Source: Alnus glutinosa
Taxonomy: Eukaryota > Streptophyta > Magnoliopsida > Fagales > Betulaceae
DNA length: 64,000 nucleotides
Direction of reading: 5' to 3'
Assembly (NCBI RefSeq): GCF_958979055.1
Contig: NC_084896.1
Location: 1,612,001-1,676,000 of the forward strand
Shown: positions 59,983-64,000 of the stretch, piece by piece
Numbering within the stretch: the stretch's first letter is position 1
How the letters are laid out: every line of letters begins with the position of its first letter
Translations under genes and position numbers: made by a program
Notes under the pieces: generated by a model
The model's database searches: none
The model's input: the letters and a program-made list of their open reading frames with translations, nothing else
What the model was told of the DNA's origin: nothing

Positions 59983-61572
59983 GAAGAAGAAAAGGAATTC
60001 TAACTGCATTACAACAAAGGAACAACTATATTCATTTCAGCTTGCATTAGAAGCATTTTTGAAGTAGCAGAAATGGGATTAAATGGATAAAAGAGTATTG
60101 GAATTCGAGTTCTTGTCAGATTTGTGGAATCACACATTCATATATTGCAAATGTAAGCAAGGTGTAGGTAAGGTTTCTGAAAGTGAAGAACAAACAGCAC
60201 GAAATAATTGGAAGTATCTCAACCTCAATGCTAAGCAGTTGAGGTCTTCTTCCCTCATGATCAAAAAGGAATTTCATGACAGTAGCACACTGCACTTTTC
60301 AAAACCCACTTATTATGAGGTATCCTTTTTTCTAGTGTACCAAATTTCTAGTGTGGGTTGTCCTTTTTCTATGATGCTAATGGACATCAATGGGGTCCTC
60401 ATTACTTTTCAAGTAAGCATAAGATAGAAGGTGAGGTTGGAATTCAAGGACCAAGAAAAAGCAATGACTTTATGCATGCTTGCACAGAGAAGCAGCAACC
60501 TAAATTAAGAATAATCCAAATCTCTTAACATGTTTATATATTAATCCTAAAATAAGCAAAATCCAGGTGTACATGTTTTTTATTAAAAAAAAGAAAGAAA
60601 ATCTTTTCAGAATCAGCTGCAGCTCATCTTTCTTTTCACCAATAATCATGTCTGTAATGAAAATTGGTACTGCCTTCTACACTACTGGCCATCTGATTGC
60701 AACATAAACACAGTTTTAGTTACTACCAAACCAATTATAAAAAAGAAAATATTCCACTAATAATATCTATAACAATGCCATTCGAGCAATACCTTTAAGA
60801 AAAAAGATAAAATAAATTAAAAAATAAAAATAAAACCCAGAATCACAAGTCCCTTACAAACTAACGGTTCACGTGACACTTACGACTTCAGTCGCTAAAT
60901 ATATGCACCGTCACGTAGCAGCTTACATAACATCTATCATGTTTACATATTGACGTGATAATTCACGTAACACTTATTACACCAAACACTAAAATGTGGA
61001 CAGAGATTAACTTAGATCGGGGAATATCATTAACTTTTAAAATAGAACCAAAGAATATTCCATTATAATTTAAAGAATAAATTGTTGGGTCCACACCTGC
61101 TGAGTCAAAACTTTAAAAGTAGAGGTGCACAGGTCAACATACGAACCTCACTGGATACGCTGACATAAGCTCACGGGAAGCACTACGTACAGAAACTATT
61201 CTCTTCCGGTCCCATTCCTAGACGTTTGCAAGTGGAAATTATTCTCTGCATATGCCTCTACTTTATAGTTTATACGATGCTCTTCAACTTAAAATAAGCA
61301 GAATTTAATCATCATACTATTACTATTTATTGTTAACCTTTTTTAATTTGTTCACCGTAGCCTATTCTTCTCATATTTTATAATTTATTCTCAAGTTATA
61401 AAATCCTTTTTTTTTCTTCACCTAAGAAGGTATCAATTTATCACAAAGGACATAGTTTATTTAAATTGGATTGAAATAATTTGATCCGGCCTAATTTATT
61501 AAATTAACATGTTTATAGAACATATGATTCTCACATGTATTAAAAATGCACATGAGAATCACATATTTTAAG
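59983..61572. other. 3' UTR of the beta-galactosidase gene and intergenic DNA
   Basis: The frame at 60083-60427 has no recognisable domain and lies in the expected 3' UTR or downstream. Sequence near 61455-61560 (ggattgaaataatttgatcc, then tctcacatgtatt) resembles one arm of the foldback family at 51727-51893. No gene is seen. Confidence 0.45.
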
Positions 61573-61650
61573 TGTTAGAATATTAGCTAAATAATTAAAT
61601 TAATAATTTTTTTATCTAATTAAGTTATTGAGATAAATGATGATTTAACA
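61573..61650 (+). mobile_element. solo LTR of the TRIM family
   Basis: A 78-bp segment starts tgttagaatattagctaaat and ends gatgatttaaca, matching the LTR pattern of 59023-59302. No primer-binding site or second LTR adjoins it, as expected after LTR-LTR recombination. Confidence 0.55.
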
Positions 61651-61919
61651 CTATGAACATATATCAATTTAATACATTAATTTTTTTTAAAAAAAATTCT
61701 CCAATCGGATATAAAAAATTGCTCGCAAGTCGGTTATTGCAACTTATTTATGCATAAATATTACCTAAAAGACAAACTGTTGTTTATATAATCTAAATAA
61801 ATTTAATATATGTTTAATGGTGAGACTTAGCAATTTAGCATACTTGCAACGCATTCATAATACAAATCACGCAATCGTCCATAACAAATAAAAACTAGAT
61901 TTTCAAGCTCAACTCTCTT
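61651..61919. other. AT-rich intergenic DNA
   Basis: No recognisable feature. Confidence 0.4.
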
Positions 61920-62224
61920 AGGTTCGGTTGGGTTTGCGATTTAAAAACAGCGATTTTAAAATATACGATTTGAAAAAGTTATTTTTAAAAATACAGTTAA
62001 GCGTTTGGCAAAATCGCAGTTTGACCTTTAAAATCGCAGATTAGCCTTTCAAAATACTACGTTTTTAAAAAAGTACCACATTGCCTGCGATTTGAAAAAG
62101 CAGAAAATTACTTTTTCAGATTGTAATTTTTTAAAGACGCAGTTCTCAAACGGTTAATTTTTTTCGATTTAATTTAAAATCGTAAATTTTATTTATAAAA
62201 TTGTAATGTCAAACGCACCCTTAG
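61920..62224. mobile_element. hAT-like MITE (gcgatttt family)
   Basis: Left end ggttcggttgggtttgcgat, right end (reverse complement) agggtgcgtttgacattac. Internal aaaaacagcgattttaaa, cagttaagcgtttggcaaaa and cctgcgatttgaaaaagc match the other copies. This is the least degraded copy in the window. Confidence 0.65.
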
Positions 62225-63004
62225 ATTGTAATATTGGTAGAAGTTTTTTTAAGATATTTGTTATTCAATATTTATCATATTTTCGGCACCCTTAATAAAA
62301 TCATCTTTTTTTTTGAAAATAATAAAATCATGTATTGAAAACAGCAGCAGCCAGCAAGGCCGTACAAGAATTTACTTGAAAGATACAGTTTACCATACAG
62401 GATCCCACCTCTGACCAGAACATGTGAGATTCTACAGATCTCTAGAAGCCGGTTTCCTTTTAGATAAAACCAAAATCCACATCGACGCTGACGTGGATTG
62501 ACACCTATCCTTCGTCAACAACCCACAAAGTTGCCCCATATTTCCCCTTTTTTCTCAATCCTACCCCTGCTCCTTCCAATCAAATAACGAAACTCTCGTT
62601 TAAACTGCACAAATTATTTTTATATAATTCTTTTAAGACTTATTTTATATCGATTGACACAATATATTCAATAATTCCTGTCATATGTCAATTGGGCACG
62701 GAGAAAAAATTTGTCGTTTTATTACTGTTTCAAATTAAATAATTAAATAAATTAATATATATTGTTTTTAAAATATGATACTAAAATGAATAAAAAATAG
62801 TAAATATTGATAAAGTAAAAGCGGTGAGGATTACAGAGAATTTTATTCCGCGAAGCAGCGAATCAGATCTTCCAGGAAGACAAAAAAAAATTAAGAAAAA
62901 AAAGGTTCGGAATTTGCTGGTTTTGTTCTGTGTCGCTGGGTCGCTCAACCTCAAAATCTATCTCGTCCTTAATTGTGCATGTCTTTGTATTTCTCAGAAC
63001 TCCC
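62225..63004 (+). promoter_or_regulatory. promoter and leader region of the SHL-type gene
   Basis: An AT-rich spacer becomes GC-richer at 62340-62530 and contains gctgacgtggattgac, an ACGT-core element of the bZIP-site type. The leader just before the start codon is unremarkable. No TATA box could be assigned with confidence. Confidence 0.35.
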
Positions 63005-63601
63005 ATGGCCAAACCAAAGGCACCCAGACGAACCCTCGACTCCTACACCGTCAAACACATCAACAAAACCATCCGAGGTAAGCCTCTTTCCCTCACTTTT
63101 TTTTTTCCCGAGAAACTAACACCGCCTTCACTCCCTCCCTCCCTCTCTCTCTCTCTCTCTAACTCCGAAAATAGAAAAAAAAAAAAAAAAAAAAGAGAAA
63201 GAAAAAGAGAAGAGAGGACTATCTGATTGTTTGAGTTCTCGTATTCTTCAGCCGGGGACTGCGTGCTCATGCGGCCGTCGGATCCGGCGAAGCCGTCCTA
63301 CGTGGCGAAGATCGAGCGGATCGAGGCGGACGGGCGCGGGGCCAACGTGAAGGTCTACGTGCGATGGTACTACCGGCCGGAGGAATCGATCGGCGGCCGG
63401 CGGCAGTTCCACGGCTCCAAGGAGGTCTTCCTCTCCGACCACTTCGACCTGCAGAGCGCCGACACCATCGAGGGCAAGTGTACGGTCCACAGCTTCAAGA
63501 GCTACACCAAGCTCGACGCCGTCGGCAACGACGACTTCTTCTGCCGTTTCGAGTACAACTCCTCCACCGGCTCTTTCAATCCCGATCGTGTCGCCGTGTA
63601 T
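63005..63601 (+). CDS. SHL: SHORT LIFE (SHL)-type BAH-PHD histone reader, 5' part (gene continues past the window)
   Basis: Exons 63005-63077 and 63252-63601 encode the first 141 residues. [14 protein letters not shown] and LKHINK-like VKHINKTI match the start of SHL rather than that of its paralog EBS. The BAH domain begins [11 protein letters not shown] and continues [29 protein letters not shown] and [10 protein letters not shown], ending FNPDRVAVY at a good donor (TAT|gtaagc). The next exon, which should encode the PHD finger beginning CKCEMPYN, is not in the window; 63602-64000 is intron. In Arabidopsis SHL and EBS are nuclear proteins that read H3K27me3 (BAH) and H3K4me (PHD) and delay flowering by repressing floral integrator genes. 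Exon 2 is strikingly GC-rich compared with every other exon here. Confidence 0.9.
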
Positions 63602-64000
63602 GTAAGCCAATTGCTTAAATTTGTTTCGATTCTTTTTCCTTTGATTAATCATTGTTCTTTTTTTGTTATTTATTTTTCCTTGTTCGCTATAAATACGTGT
63701 ACGTGTATTTGAATTTTTGCTGAAAATGTTTCTGATTATTATTTTTGTATTTTTGAATGCCAAATCGCTGTAGCTTTCTACAGATAGGTTTTGAAGTTCA
63801 ATTGACAGAGTGTTTTGGCATCAATTCAACTCAGGCTATATATAAGCATAACATGGAAATGAAATTGAGGAATTTTCATCATTCCTCTTGTTTGCCTCAT
63901 TAGTGAACTTACGATCACCATTCAACACCATGTTAGAGGTGTTCTTGGAACTTACAACTGCAATGTCTTAGGTGATATGCTTCATCCGGTGAACAAAAAT
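63602..64000 (+). other. intron 2 of the SHL-type gene, to window edge
   Basis: T-rich intronic sequence follows the donor at 63602. No acceptor followed by PHD-finger coding sequence is seen before the edge. Confidence 0.6.

Noticed and set aside
60083..60427. 114-codon frame after the beta-galactosidase stop
   Set aside because: No family resemblance and no splice link; expected 3' UTR or spacer.
63248..63763. 171-codon minus-strand frame
   Set aside because: It is antisense to the GC-rich BAH exon of the SHL-type gene, which matches the family closely.

Overview
This is nuclear DNA of a flowering plant: AT-rich intergenic sequence, GT-AG introns, plant gene families, and small plant transposons (MITEs, TRIMs, tRNA-type SINEs). 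The protein sequences look like those of a woody rosid, and a Fagales-type tree is my best guess; that assignment is inference. Exon coordinates were worked out by hand from splice signals, reading phase and family knowledge. No transcript evidence was available.

Layout. 1-2677: repeat-rich sequence and the promoter of the first gene. 2678-9688 (+) and 10792-18241 (+): two tandem paralogs of DRD1/CHR35, the SNF2-type remodeller of RNA-directed DNA methylation. 18242-19807: a spacer holding a truncated LINE with a clear target-site duplication. 19808-25569 (-): a BEL1-like TALE homeodomain transcription factor with a long 5' UTR and a 5' UTR intron. About 27300-41657: a 14-kb gene-poor block of MITEs, TRIMs, SINEs and microsatellites. 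41658-50605 (+): a 21-exon RNA-binding protein 28 (RBM28/Nop4-type) ribosome-biogenesis gene, whose linker-coding exon has been amplified in tandem with its intron. 50606-53509: spacer. 53510-59982 (+): a complete 19-exon GH35 beta-galactosidase with a signal peptide and C-terminal SUEL lectin domain. 59983-63004: spacer. 63005 to the right edge (+): the first two exons of a SHORT LIFE (SHL)-type BAH-PHD histone reader, which runs out of the window.

These genes do not form a pathway. Three are linked to chromatin or transcription (two DRD1 copies and SHL, plus the BEL1-like factor). The others act in ribosome assembly and in the cell wall.

Most notable observations: (1) two full-length DRD1 copies side by side whose acidic N-terminal regions have diverged through in-frame mini-repeats (30 bp in copy A; 60 bp and 39 bp in copy B) and, in copy B, a GC-AG first intron; (2) stepwise amplification of a ~279-bp intron-plus-exon unit in RBM28 that keeps the reading frame; (3) one 280-bp TRIM family with 77-bp LTRs present at least five times; (4) several small transposons with readable target-site duplications (hAT 8 bp, Mutator-type 10 bp, SINEs 11-16 bp, LINE 17 bp). 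I saw no wholly new biological system.
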